Shown here piece after piece: positions 5,856 through 12,762 of a stretch of DNA of 22,069 bases (position 1 is the first letter of the stretch; the number at the start of each line of letters is the position of its first letter). The position numbers and the translations under genes were made by a program. Source of the DNA: a virus; the IMG/VR virus record IMGVR_UViG_3300030101_000571, positions 1 to 22,069 of that record; one strand, given 5' to 3'. Below the pieces are notes generated by a model. The model had not been told where the DNA came from and did not search any database. It was given only the letters and a program-made list of their open reading frames with translations.

Positions 5856-6372
5856 CAGCTATGTCACACTAACTGAAGCTCAAGCTTTTATAGATGGGCA
5901 AGTTGAATCTGATGACATAGTGGCATGGGGGAATAGCACTGACGATCAAAAAAACAGGGCATTATTTAGCTCAACCCAAAGGATTGATCGTGAGGAATTT
6001 TTAGGGGCAAAAGTCTCTGACACTCAAGCTCTGGAGTGGCCGAGATCAGGAGTAAGGAAACCTGACACATACACCAACCTTTATGGGTTAAGCTTTCCAA
6101 ACAGATTGGTTGCTGACTATTACTTAGACACTGAAATCCCAGATCGTGTTAAACACGCTCAGATTGTTCTTGCTGTTTATTTAAACAATAATAAGGACGG
6201 TATAGGATTAAGTGGTCTTGAGGATTTTGCTGCTGTAAGTATTGGTAATATAAATATCACTCCTAGATTCTATGGGGCTGTGGGCATTGATCGTATTCCA
6301 CCAATCGTTGACCACTATTTAAAGGGTATTAGAATAGGTGGAAGAGCAAACTTATCAATCAAGAGGTCTTAA
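5812..6372 (+). CDS. Head-tail connector/adaptor protein (DnaT-like family)
   Basis: The 186-residue product contains SANSYVTLTEAQAFIDGQ (residues 13-30), a W in VAWGNSTDD, KNRALFSSTQRIDREEFLGAK (48-68) and ALEWPRSGV (73-81). This pattern, NSY-(V)-(S/T)-L-x-E-A followed by A-L-x-x-x-T-x-x-(I/L)-D and L-x-WPR-x-G-V, is typical of phage proteins annotated 'putative DnaT-like ssDNA binding protein'. By genome position these behave as head-tail adaptors of the HK97 gp6 type below the portal. The database name does not prove ssDNA binding. The start at 5812 has a Shine-Dalgarno (AAGGA) about 9 bases upstream. Confidence 0.75.
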   Translation: MAISIVATVGSASANSYVTLTEAQAFIDGQVESDDIVAWGNSTDDQKNRALFSSTQRIDREEFLGAKVSDTQALEWPRSGVRKPDTYTNLYGLSFPNRLVADYYLDTEIPDRVKHAQIVLAVYLNNNKDGIGLSGLEDFAAVSIGNINITPRFYGAVGIDRIPPIVDHYLKGIRIGGRANLSIKRS

Positions 6373-6615
6373 ATGTACGGTTACGAATATCCATCAGCAA
6401 TAATCATCACAGATCATACTCAGGCTTTTACTGGTAGATTTGGCAAAGTTGTTGCATTAAAAAATTCAACTGTTGATTTAGTTGCTGAAAACATTACAGA
6501 AAACACATCTACAACTATTTCTGGAATACCTTTACATCATTCAGCAGAGATATGTGGTGTGATTACAAGTGTTCAAGTTGCAAGTGGTGACGCTGTTATT
6601 GTTTACCGCTTATGA
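6373..6615 (+). CDS. 80-aa probable virion structural protein
   Basis: ATG begins on the base after the previous stop. This 80-residue, mostly beta protein has a tract GRFGKVVALKNSTVDLVAENI (residues 21-41) and ends ITSVQVASGDAVIVYRL. The closing pattern 'I-x-G-x-I-T-x-(I/V)-x-(L/V)-x-S-G-x-(A/V)-I-x-Y-R' recurs in small proteins within phage head-tail gene clusters. Its place between the adaptor and the head-closure candidate suggests a structural role, but I cannot assign it to a lambda function. The TGA stop overlaps the next ATG (ATGA). Confidence 0.65.
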   Translation: MYGYEYPSAIIITDHTQAFTGRFGKVVALKNSTVDLVAENITENTSTTISGIPLHHSAEICGVITSVQVASGDAVIVYRL

Positions 6616-6965
6616 GTATCTCAAACGCATTAAAAAAAGCAGCTTCTAAAACAATTAAAGTTCTTGGTGGTGATATAACTTACAGGCGAATCACTACTGG
6701 TATATATAATCCTACAAACGGATCTATGAGCGAAGTTAAAGCGGATGTCAGTATTAAGGGTGTCGTGAGCAACGTGGCGAGATCTGAGGTGACTGACCTT
6801 GTTTCTAGTCAGGACAAACGACTTACCATAGCTGCTGGAGATATAACTTTTACCCCTACGACATTTGATCGGGTTGTTATTAGTGGCACAGAATATAAGG
6901 TCATTCAAATTAATACAAATGAGCAAAGTAATACAGCTATAAGCTTTGATCTGTTTTTGAGGTAA
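6612..6965 (+). CDS. Probable head-closure (head-tail joining) protein
   Basis: This 117-residue protein starts at an ATGA overlap. It begins with a helix (ISNALKKAASKTIK) and continues as a beta-rich domain with ITYRRITTGIYNP (residues 22-34), SIKGVVSN (47-54), SSQDKRLTIAA (65-75) and FDRVVISGTEYKVIQI (85-100), ending FDLFLR. The layout 'I-x-G-V-V ... D-x-x-(L/V)-x-I-A-A ... D-x-V-x-I-x-G-x-x-Y-x-V-I-x-(I/V) ... L-R' is that of small head-closure/joining proteins (lambda gpFII / SPP1 gp16 type). Order and size agree. It would seal the connector and provide the tail docking surface. Confidence 0.65.
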   Translation: MSISNALKKAASKTIKVLGGDITYRRITTGIYNPTNGSMSEVKADVSIKGVVSNVARSEVTDLVSSQDKRLTIAAGDITFTPTTFDRVVISGTEYKVIQINTNEQSNTAISFDLFLR

Positions 6966-6967
6966 GG

Positions 6968-7330
6968 ATGACAAGAAAAATAGAACTTACTCAGATGGAT
7001 GATTTTTTTCAAGAAAAAATAATTGATATTGTTCAAGCAACCACTTTAGAATGGACAGCTAGAGTTAAAAGGGCGACCCCAGTTGACACAGGTAGATTGC
7101 GGGCTGCATGGCAAACAAAAATACCTTTAGCAAGTGGTTCAAGAAATAGAAACAGTTTTATTGGTTTAATTTCAAATAATGTTGTTTATGCTGAACCTGT
7201 TTGCTATGGAATAAATAAACCCCCTTCATGGGGAGGAGTATATAGAACAAGACAAAATACTGTTGAGGGATTTCCAGAATTAATTGGAAAAGAATTAGAA
7301 CAATATATAAGACGACAGTTTGGGAGGTAG
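6968..7330 (+). CDS. Tail completion protein, gpZ / HK97 gp10-like
   Basis: The 120-residue product contains RATPVDTGRLRAAWQTKI (residues 35-52). 'P-V-D-T-G-x-L-R-x-(A/S)-W' is the hallmark of the HK97 gp10 / lambda gpZ-like neck and tail completion family. A C-terminal helix (GFPELIGKELEQYIRRQF) is also typical. It acts at the tail's upper end during head-tail joining. A Shine-Dalgarno-like GAGG followed by AAGG lies just upstream of the ATG. Immediate neighbours are the head-closure candidate upstream and the tail terminator downstream, matching the usual order. Confidence 0.82.
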   Translation: MTRKIELTQMDDFFQEKIIDIVQATTLEWTARVKRATPVDTGRLRAAWQTKIPLASGSRNRNSFIGLISNNVVYAEPVCYGINKPPSWGGVYRTRQNTVEGFPELIGKELEQYIRRQFGR

Positions 7331-7334
7331 ATAA

Positions 7335-7757
7335 ATGGCCGAAGTAAATTTAAACACAGTAAGATCAACTATTGAAACAAGATTAAGGGATGAATTTAGG
7401 ACAGGGCGACCAGTTCCAATAGTTTTTTCAAATGTTCCTTTTGATGCTTCAAATGTTGATACTTTTATCCAATGCACTATAAGTTTTGCATCAAATGATT
7501 ATTTAACTCAGGGCGGCAGTACAAACTCCACAAACTTTTTAGCTGGTTTAGTTGTAATAAATGTATTCACAAAACAAGGTGTCGGCTCAGGAGATAACTT
7601 TACTATTTGCAAACGAATTAGAGACTTATACAATAGGACTACAGTTTCAAATGTCATTTTTGATTCACCTGTAGGCCCAGAAGTTTCTGAGTCAAATCCA
7701 GAGGGAAAGTTTCAAACACAAATCAGAGTGACGTTTCAAATATTCGAGGATCTTTAA
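7335..7757 (+). CDS. Tail terminator protein, gpU-like
   Basis: The 140-residue protein begins EVNLNTVRSTIETRLRDEF, an N-terminal helix typical of tail terminators, then has PVPIVFSNVPFD (residues 27-38), TFIQCTISF (43-51) and a central beta region, ending with QTQIRVTFQIFEDL. The arrangement matches the phage tail terminator-like (DUF4128-type) family that caps the tail tube and binds the connector. A GGGAGG Shine-Dalgarno lies 8 bases before the ATG. Position right before the tail tube gene supports the call. Confidence 0.78.
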   Translation: MAEVNLNTVRSTIETRLRDEFRTGRPVPIVFSNVPFDASNVDTFIQCTISFASNDYLTQGGSTNSTNFLAGLVVINVFTKQGVGSGDNFTICKRIRDLYNRTTVSNVIFDSPVGPEVSESNPEGKFQTQIRVTFQIFEDL

Positions 7758-7759
7758 TT

Positions 7760-7903
7760 ATGGAAATCACAGAAGAAATGCTTGACGCTATCGAGGCTGT
7801 AAAAGGCAGAAGAGAACCACAATACTGGGATCATCAATGCAGACGATATATGGAAAAACAAAAAGCAGAGGCAAAATCTGTAAAAAACCCAAAAAAAGGG
7901 TAA
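7760..7903 (+). CDS. 47-aa hypothetical protein
   Basis: ATG two bases after the previous stop, ending TAA at 7901-7903. The product is MEITEEMLDAIEAVKGRREP, then QYWDHQCRRYMEKQKAEA and a lysine-rich tail. It is likely two short helices around a turn, with one Cys and three aromatic residues in the middle. I recognise no family. The tight spacing to the terminator gene and the in-frame start support translation; its stop codon forms part of a TAATATAAT box before the tail tube gene. Confidence 0.6.
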   Translation: MEITEEMLDAIEAVKGRREPQYWDHQCRRYMEKQKAEAKSVKNPKKG

Positions 7904-7933
7904 TATAATTATAAATATTTATTTTTTATTGTT
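7901..7933 (+). promoter_or_regulatory. Candidate -10 box and U-rich leader of the tail tube gene
   Basis: A perfect TATAAT (7904-7909) follows the stop codon of the preceding gene, with the whole gap made of A and T apart from one G. The 16 bases before the ATG at 7934 are T-rich (TATTTTTTATTGTT) and contain no Shine-Dalgarno sequence. No -35 element at the usual distance is visible. The tail tube is a high-copy protein, so extra transcription here is plausible. Confidence 0.4.
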
Positions 7934-8353
7934 ATGGCTGCTGTAAAAGGTGATGTCGGGCAAGTCAAATTTGATGATGGCGGCTCTTCAGTAAACCCAG
8001 TACTAGGCACTAGATCTTGGTCTATGTCTATTACTAAAGATACACAAGAGACTACTGTGCAAGGTGATACTTTTAAATCATTTGTTGGTGGGCTTATAGA
8101 AGGTGAGGGAACTGCTGAGTTAGTCTATGACGCTGCGGCATCTGGCGAGACAGCTACTTTTGTTGATGGTGTATTAACTACTGGTGACGCTGGAACAGCA
8201 TCTTTTGAGCTTTTCCCTGATAGTGCAAGCGGAACTAAAAAAATAAGCTTCAGCGGTTTAATTACTAACTTTGAACAGAGTTCCTCTATAGGTGACGTAA
8301 ACACAATTAGCATTACATTTAAGCCATCTGGCACAATTACCTCAGCAATCTAA
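7934..8353 (+). CDS. Major tail tube protein, gpV-like
   Basis: The 139-residue beta-rich product starts MAAVKGDVGQVKFDDGG and contains GTRSWSMSITKDTQETTVQGD (residues 25-45), FVGGLIEGEGTAEL and a C-terminal ITNFEQSSSIGDVNTISITFKPSG (about 110-133). The pattern 'W-S-(M)-x-(I/V)-x-x-D-x-x-(E/D)-(T/V)-T-x-x-G-D-x-F' plus a closing 'S-x-x-x-(G/D)-D-V-x-x-(I/V)-S-(I/V)-T-F' is typical of siphovirus tail tube proteins. It sits exactly where gpV lies in lambda, before the assembly chaperones and tape measure. It polymerises into the tube around the tape measure. Confidence 0.85.
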   Translation: MAAVKGDVGQVKFDDGGSSVNPVLGTRSWSMSITKDTQETTVQGDTFKSFVGGLIEGEGTAELVYDAAASGETATFVDGVLTTGDAGTASFELFPDSASGTKKISFSGLITNFEQSSSIGDVNTISITFKPSGTITSAI

Positions 8354-8378
8354 AAAGTAAAATTCTTCGCATTTATTT

Positions 8379-8735
8379 ATGGCAACTCAAAGATCAGCAG
8401 ACATATTACTTGGAGCATTTCAAGATGAAATGGTCACAAGAAGAAAATTTGATGTAAAAAACTCAAAAGATGAAGTCATAATGACTTTGTACTTTAAACC
8501 TATTACTAGATATGCAAGAGTCAAAGCACAACAGCTAGCGGGTGCTAATGCTGATGCTTTAGTTATATCAACTCAACTTCTTTGTCAAATGGCAGAAAAA
8601 GAGGATGGGACTTTAGCTTTTGATATGTCAGATGCCCCAATATTGCAAAGACAATTACCAGAAAAAGTTTTGAATGAATTAGAACTTTTTTTAAATGATA
8701 TTGAACTAGATATAAATACAGCAAAAAAAGAATAA
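8379..8735 (+). CDS. Tail assembly chaperone, gpG-like
   Basis: The 118-residue, acidic protein between tail tube and tape measure fits the gpG position. It begins with 'RSADILLGAFQDEM', has FKPITRYARVKAQQLAGA (residues 39-56) and a helical C-terminal half, ending INTAKKE. It is thought to bind tape measure and tube subunits before tail polymerisation and is not expected in the virion. The start codon is preceded by ATTTATTT with no Shine-Dalgarno site. Codons 116-117 (AAA AAA) form the slippery site used to make the longer gpGT-like product. Confidence 0.8.
   Translation: MATQRSADILLGAFQDEMVTRRKFDVKNSKDEVIMTLYFKPITRYARVKAQQLAGANADALVISTQLLCQMAEKEDGTLAFDMSDAPILQRQLPEKVLNELELFLNDIELDINTAKKE
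8723..8729 (+). promoter_or_regulatory. Programmed -1 frameshift site A-AAA-AAA
   Basis: In the gpG frame the sequence reads GC[A AAA AAA] GAA TAA, a heptamer of the X-XXY-YYZ form ending 3 bases before the stop codon TAA (8733-8735). Slipping back one base continues as AAA AAA AGA ATA AGC GGG GAT into a 60-residue open frame. Two weak pairings downstream could stimulate it: AAGC (8734-8737) with GCTT (8744-8747), or TAAGC (8733-8737) with GCTTA (8749-8753). Tail chaperone frameshifting is conserved in lambda-like phages. Confidence 0.75.
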
Positions 8736-8911
8736 GCGGGGATGCTTGGCTTAGATTTGAGTTTTTCCTAGCAACAGAACTCGGCAAAACAGTTCAAGAA
8801 CTGAGACTCAACATGACTGAGGCAGAGCTTATCTATTGGGCTGGATATTATGAAATAAAAGCTGACGAAGAAAAAAAAGCTATGCAACGACAAAAACGTA
8901 ATTCAAGGTAA
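8729..8911 (+). CDS. gpT-like extension of the tail chaperone (gpGT fusion by -1 frameshift)
   Basis: After the slip at 8723-8729, translation continues in the -1 frame to TAA at 8909-8911, adding about 60 residues for a fusion of about 177. The extension reads GDAWLRFEFFLATELGKTV, QELRLNMTEAELIYWAGYYE and then a K/E-rich tail. The 'F-F-L-A-x-x-L-G-x-T-V-x-E-L-x-x-x-M-(T/S)-x-x-E-(L)' pattern is the classic start of gpT-type extensions, which recruit tail tube protein to the gpG/tape-measure complex. The only in-frame ATG (about 8813) lies inside the conserved region, so independent initiation is unlikely. Confidence 0.78.
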   Translation, partial: RISGDAWLRFEFFLATELGKTVQELRLNMTEAELIYWAGYYEIKADEEKKAMQRQKRNSR

Positions 8912-8936
8912 TATATAATAAAGATTCTTTTTATTT
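8909..8936 (+). promoter_or_regulatory. Candidate -10 box and U-rich leader of the tape measure gene
   Basis: TAATATATAATA begins on the stop codon of the gpT-like extension and contains TATAAT at 8914-8919. The start codon GTG at 8937 is preceded by TTCTTTTTATTT, without a Shine-Dalgarno sequence. This is the third occurrence of the G-TAATATA(T/A)A plus U-rich leader layout in the window. No -35 is visible. Confidence 0.35.
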
Positions 8937-10874
8937 GTGGCAGAGTCAGTCGTTAGGTTAAAAGTTGATGCTAGCGGTGCGACTAGAGCCTTAAATGGTG
9001 TACAGGCTCAGACAAATAAATTACAAAGTGCATTTGGTGGACTAAGAACTGCTATAGGTGGAATCGGTTTAACAATAGTGGCAAGGCAAGCGGTAAACGC
9101 ATCCGCTACATTTGATAAATTAAAAGTAAGACTAGGTTTACTTACAAAAGAAAATGGCTCTTTTGCTAAATCCTTACAAATTGCTAAAGATGCCCAAAAA
9201 GCTTTTGGACTAAGCACGATTGAAGCTCTCGAAGGAGTCACAGATATTACAGCTAGATTAGCTCCACTTGGTACAGGAGTCGAAGATATTAAAACTGTTT
9301 TTTTTGGATTTAATACAGCGGCAAAATTAGCTGGATCATCTGCACAGGAATCATCTAATGCATTTAGGCAATTAGCTCAAGCTCTTGGCTCAGGAAGGCT
9401 TGCTGGTGATGAGTTTAGAAGTGTTTCTGAACAAGTGCCGACAGTTCTTGCTCCAATAGCTGATGAATTAGGAGTGACTATAGGAGAACTTAAAAAATTA
9501 GCTGCTGATGGAGAATTAACAAGTGATGTTGTTTTAAGAGCCTTAGCAAGGGTTGGCACTGAAGGAAGTGGCTTTTTGAAAGATTTATTGAAAAACGATC
9601 CTACTCAAGTATTTAAAAACTTTAGTAATGCTACACAAGATCTTTCTATCGCTTTTGGTGCTGAGTTAAGACCAGCAGTTGAAGGTGTGACTAAATTGCT
9701 TACTAATTTTATTAATGGTATTACTGAATTTGTTTCTACAGATCAAGGTCAAGCAGCAATATTAATAACAAAAATAGCTGTAGCTGTTAAATTGTTGGGC
9801 ATAGCTATACCGATTGCAACAGGAGCATTTAAAGCTTTGTTAATTGCTGTTAATGCAGTAGGTGTCCAAAGCCTTATAACATCAGGAGGTCTTACTGCTT
9901 TACAAGCATCTGCACTGTTGGCCGCTGGTGGAATAGGAAAGACAACTCTTGCTCTTGGTGCTTTGAAAATAGCTATGGCAACAACTGGAATAGGTTTGCT
10001 TGTTGTTGGTGTTGGAGCTTTAGCAACTGCATTTATGAGGGCTAGAAGAAAAGCAAAAGAATTTCAAGATTTAGTTAGTGAAGGTGGAGAAAAAGAAGTT
10101 ACAGAAGCTTTAGAAAAACAAAAAAAAATAGTTGAAGAATTAGAAAAAAAGATGGAAAAAGCTAGAGGAAACGCAAAAAGAGGGGCAGCAAGAAAACTTG
10201 AAGAGGCACAGAAAGCACTTGAATTGTTAGAAACAAGAGACAAAACACTTAAAAAAGAACAAGAAATTACTGAGGAAAAAGAAAAGCAAAATGAAGAAAA
10301 TAAAAAAATTGAAGAATCTTTGAAAAAACAACAGGAAGAAACAGATAAATTGAAAGAAAAGATGGCTGCTGTTGGTGAAGAAATTGAAGGAAGTATTAAA
10401 AATAATCTTAGGGACGCAATTACTGGAGCGAAAACATTTGGAGAGGCTATGACAAATGTATTAAACCGTATCAGAGACAAAATACTTGATGCTCAAATAG
10501 ATAAGCTTATTGGTGGCTTTGGAGAGGCTTTTGGTGCGGGATCTACTGGTGGAGAGAAAAAAGGTTTAGGAGGATTTCTTGGTGGACTAATTGGAGGACT
10601 GTTTGCAAACGGTGGTCAACCACCTGTGAATAAAATTTCAGTAGTTGGTGAGCGTGGGCCTGAGCTATTTGTTCCCACGACAAAAGGCACAATTATTCCT
10701 AACGGTGGATTTGGTGGTGATTCTGTTACAAATGTGATTACTGTTAATGTGGATGCAAAAGGCTCTTCAGTGCAGGGTCAAGACGCTGAAGGCAATCAAC
10801 TTGGGCAGCAAATAGCGGTTGCGATACAATCAGAGTTAGTTAAACAAAAACGTGCGGGAGGTTTATTAGCATAA
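8937..10874 (+). CDS. Tape measure protein, gpH-like
   Basis: At 645 residues this is the second largest protein here, in the position of gpH. The N-terminus is VVRLKVDASGATRALNGVQ, followed by SATFDKLKVRLGLLT (about 54-68) and a region with SSQESSNAFRQLAQALGSGRLAGDEFRSV typical of tape measures (TMP_2-like, about 135-165). Hydrophobic segments lie at about 274-310 and 341-366, a K/E coiled coil at about 380-480, and a C-terminal FANGG with VVGERGPELFVP near 555-579, the usual tape-measure tail. It sets tail length and may help DNA entry through the inner membrane. The start is GTG, chosen because no in-frame ATG precedes the conserved N-terminus and a stop lies close upstream. The stop overlaps the next ATG. 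Confidence 0.9.
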   Translation: MAESVVRLKVDASGATRALNGVQAQTNKLQSAFGGLRTAIGGIGLTIVARQAVNASATFDKLKVRLGLLTKENGSFAKSLQIAKDAQKAFGLSTIEALEGVTDITARLAPLGTGVEDIKTVFFGFNTAAKLAGSSAQESSNAFRQLAQALGSGRLAGDEFRSVSEQVPTVLAPIADELGVTIGELKKLAADGELTSDVVLRALARVGTEGSGFLKDLLKNDPTQVFKNFSNATQDLSIAFGAELRPAVEGVTKLLTNFINGITEFVSTDQGQAAILITKIAVAVKLLGIAIPIATGAFKALLIAVNAVGVQSLITSGGLTALQASALLAAGGIGKTTLALGALKIAMATTGIGLLVVGVGALATAFMRARRKAKEFQDLVSEGGEKEVTEALEKQKKIVEELEKKMEKARGNAKRGAARKLEEAQKALELLETRDKTLKKEQEITEEKEKQNEENKKIEESLKKQQEETDKLKEKMAAVGEEIEGSIKNNLRDAITGAKTFGEAMTNVLNRIRDKILDAQIDKLIGGFGEAFGAGSTGGEKKGLGGFLGGLIGGLFANGGQPPVNKISVVGERGPELFVPTTKGTIIPNGGFGGDSVTNVITVNVDAKGSSVQGQDAEGNQLGQQIAVAIQSELVKQKRAGGLLA

Positions 10875-11221
10875 TGGCAACATTCCCCTCTATAAGCCCT
10901 CAATATTCAACCCAAGAAACTGTAAAACAAGACAATTTAGTTGTAGAACTTGGTGACGGATTTCAGCAGCGTTTAGTTTTTGGTTTGCCAGCCAATAAAA
11001 GATTAATTTCTCTGAACTTAACATTTAATATTTCTACAACAGACGCTGCAACTATTGACACTTTCCTTGATTCAAGATTTGACGATCAAGCGAGTTTTGA
11101 CTTTACTCCACCACATCACTCATCAGCATTAAAGTTTGTTTGCACTAGCAGAACTAGAACAGCAATACTTTCAAATCGAGTGATAATGAATCTAAGCTTT
11201 CAACAAGTAGCAGAACCATAA
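10874..11221 (+). CDS. Minor tail protein M-like (tail tip)
   Basis: The 115-residue protein starts at a TAATG overlap with the tape measure gene. It contains LVVELGDGFQQRLVFGLPAN (residues 22-41), 'ISLNLTFNIST' and FDFTPPHHSSALKFVCTSR (about 75-93), closing with LSFQQVAEP. 'V-x-x-(G)-D-G-Y/F-x-Q-R' near the N-terminus and a 'F-x-(F/W)-(T)-P-P' block are the gpM family signature, and the length is close to lambda gpM. gpM links the tail tube end and tape measure to the tip. The next gene begins on its last stop base (TAATG), so M and L are coupled. Confidence 0.85.
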   Translation: MATFPSISPQYSTQETVKQDNLVVELGDGFQQRLVFGLPANKRLISLNLTFNISTTDAATIDTFLDSRFDDQASFDFTPPHHSSALKFVCTSRTRTAILSNRVIMNLSFQQVAEP

Positions 11222-11841
11222 TGGCAATACCTACATCTGAATTACAATCATTAAATCCGAGTTCAATTATAGAACTTTTTAAGCTCCAACTAATAGAGGG
11301 TATGCATTTTGCTACAGGAAATCCAGATTCAGTGCCGACCGTTTTTAGATTTCATGCTGGAACAAGTATGAATAGTAATTCAGACATAATATGGCAGGGT
11401 GAAACATATCAAAGGTTTCCAATTTCTGCTGATGGGTTTGAGTTTACAGGAACTGGATCAATCCCCAGACCTCAATTAGTTATGAGTAATCTTGGGGGTA
11501 TAACTAGAAACAATGTAGTCATTTCAGTTACAGATTTAATGATTATTGTTAATTTGACAACTCCAAATAATGATTTATTAAATGCAAAACTTACAAGATT
11601 ATCAGTCCTTGCAAGTAGTTTAGATAATGCTAATTTTTTAAGTGGAAGTAATCCTTTTGGCACACCAAATTCAAATGAGTTGCCGCAAGAAATATTTTTT
11701 ATTGATAGAAAAATGAATGAAGATAGAGAAGCGGTAGGGTTTGAATTAGTATCAAATCTTGACACTGAAAATAAAAAAATCCCAGCAAGACAAATTACAA
11801 GAAAAGACTTTCCAGCAGTTAATTCTTTTTTAAATAGATAA
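11221..11841 (+). CDS. Minor tail protein L-like, lacking the C-terminal cysteine domain
   Basis: The 206-residue product has IELFKLQLIEGMHFATGNP (residues 17-35), TSMNSNSDIIWQGETYQRFPI and FTGTGSIPRPQLVMSN (about 74-89), all gpL family landmarks: 'W-x-G-x-x-Y-x-x-x-P-I' followed by 'G-S-I-P-R-P-x-L-x-(I/V)-(A/S)-N'. Lambda gpL continues into a C-terminal domain with four cysteines that bind a [4Fe-4S] cluster. This protein has no cysteine and ends at about where that domain would begin (KIPARQITRKDF, then 9 more residues). No continuation exists in other frames because the next gene starts at 11843. It forms part of the tail tip ring that joins gpM to gpJ. Confidence 0.82.
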   Translation: MAIPTSELQSLNPSSIIELFKLQLIEGMHFATGNPDSVPTVFRFHAGTSMNSNSDIIWQGETYQRFPISADGFEFTGTGSIPRPQLVMSNLGGITRNNVVISVTDLMIIVNLTTPNNDLLNAKLTRLSVLASSLDNANFLSGSNPFGTPNSNELPQEIFFIDRKMNEDREAVGFELVSNLDTENKKIPARQITRKDFPAVNSFLNR

Positions 11842-11842
11842 T

Positions 11843-12190
11843 ATGGAACAATGGAAAAAAGATGCTTTTAAACACGCTTCGGATTGTAAGCCAAATGAAT
11901 GTTGTGGGCTTTTATACACAAATAAAAAAGAGATAAAATATGGGCCTTGCAAAAATTTAGCTTATGAAGAACCTGAGACAAGTTTTGTTATTGACCCATT
12001 AGATTGGGTTAAATATGAAGATATTGCAGATGAAAACGAAGGAGAAATTATTGGAATTATTCATAGTCATCCAGACGGAGATTTACAATTTAGTGAAACA
12101 GATATTGCATCATGTAATTTTTTAGAAGTTGACTTTTATCTTGTTGACCCATCAACAGAAAGTATTATTAGTATAAAGCCAAAAAAATGA
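11843..12190 (+). CDS. Tail tip assembly protein K-like, JAMM (MPN) domain only
   Basis: The 115-residue protein has the complete JAMM metalloprotease motif: E19 in NECCGLL, then H74-S-H76-P, S84 and D87 (H-x-H-x7-S-x2-D). These residues would bind zinc and activate water. In lambda gpK the JAMM domain is followed by an NlpC/P60 peptidase domain; here the ORF stops right after JAMM, and the next gene overlaps it (ATGA at 12187), so the second domain is absent. In lambda gpK is needed for tip assembly and not found in the virion. The protein has five cysteines, unusual next to a cysteine-free gpL. Confidence 0.85.
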   Translation: MEQWKKDAFKHASDCKPNECCGLLYTNKKEIKYGPCKNLAYEEPETSFVIDPLDWVKYEDIADENEGEIIGIIHSHPDGDLQFSETDIASCNFLEVDFYLVDPSTESIISIKPKK

Positions 12191-12762
12191 AAAAAATTAA
12201 ACTTTACGGAAAGCTTAGAAAAATGGTTGGACAGAGTATTTTGGAAGCAGATATTAATAGTCCATTAGAAGCCTTAAGCTTTTTAAATTGTAATTATAAA
12301 GGAATACAAGAACACATGGCTTTACAGCCATATCAAATTATTTGTGGAGATTTAGTAGTTTCAAAAGATATATTAAATGTTCAAACTGACCAAATGATAA
12401 AAATAGTGCCTATTGCACATGGCAATTTTTTTAGTTTTATTATTGGAGCAGCTTTAAAATTTGTAGCAAAAAAAGTTGTTTTACCAAAACTTTTAACTAC
12501 AGTCATATCAACTATTGGAACACAAATGATTTTTAATGGAATTAATAATATTTTGACACCACAGAGGAAAACAAATCAAAGTCCAACATCCCAAATGGAC
12601 AGACAAGATCCCTCAGCCTTTGCAGCAAACTATTCATTTACTGGTCTTACAAACGTCAGTCAAGCTGGTGTTCCAATAAATTTAGTTTTTGGAGAAATTT
12701 TGGTTGGCTCTGTAACAGTTTCTAATGGTGTTGATACTGTCCAAGTCGAGGGTAATAATTAA
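12187..12762 (+). CDS. Tail tip assembly protein I-like
   Basis: The 191-residue product starts KKIKLYGKLRKMVGQSI, a ubiquitin-like beta-grasp start seen in gpI (KI-x-L-x-G-x-L), followed by PLEALSFLNCNY and YQIICGD (about 49-55). A hydrophobic, glycine-containing segment runs from about residue 80 to 120 (FFSFIIGAALKFVAKKVVLPKLL). The C-terminal part has YSFTGLTNVSQAGVPINLVFGEILVGS (about 149-175), the strongest gpI family landmark ('S-(F)-x-G-x-x-N-x-x-x-x-G-x-x-(I/V)-P-(I/V)-x-(Y/F)-G'). gpI is an assembly factor for the tip with gpK and gpL. It is coupled on both sides (ATGA upstream, TAATG downstream). Confidence 0.85.
   Translation: MKKIKLYGKLRKMVGQSILEADINSPLEALSFLNCNYKGIQEHMALQPYQIICGDLVVSKDILNVQTDQMIKIVPIAHGNFFSFIIGAALKFVAKKVVLPKLLTTVISTIGTQMIFNGINNILTPQRKTNQSPTSQMDRQDPSAFAANYSFTGLTNVSQAGVPINLVFGEILVGSVTVSNGVDTVQVEGNN

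Noticed and set aside
5812-6372. Replication protein DnaT / ssDNA-binding function for the connector gene
   Set aside because: The family label exists in databases, but the position between decoration and closure genes supports a structural head-tail adaptor.
7910-7917. TATAAATA, an exact T4-type late promoter box
   Set aside because: Single occurrence in an all-A/T gap; no T4-type late sigma or other T4 features here, and the other gaps share TAATATA(T/A)A instead.
10064-10480. 138-aa minus-strand ORF rich in Ser and Phe
   Set aside because: It is the antisense image of the Lys/Glu coiled-coil of the tape measure gene (AAA/GAA read as TTT/TTC); composition explains the open frame.
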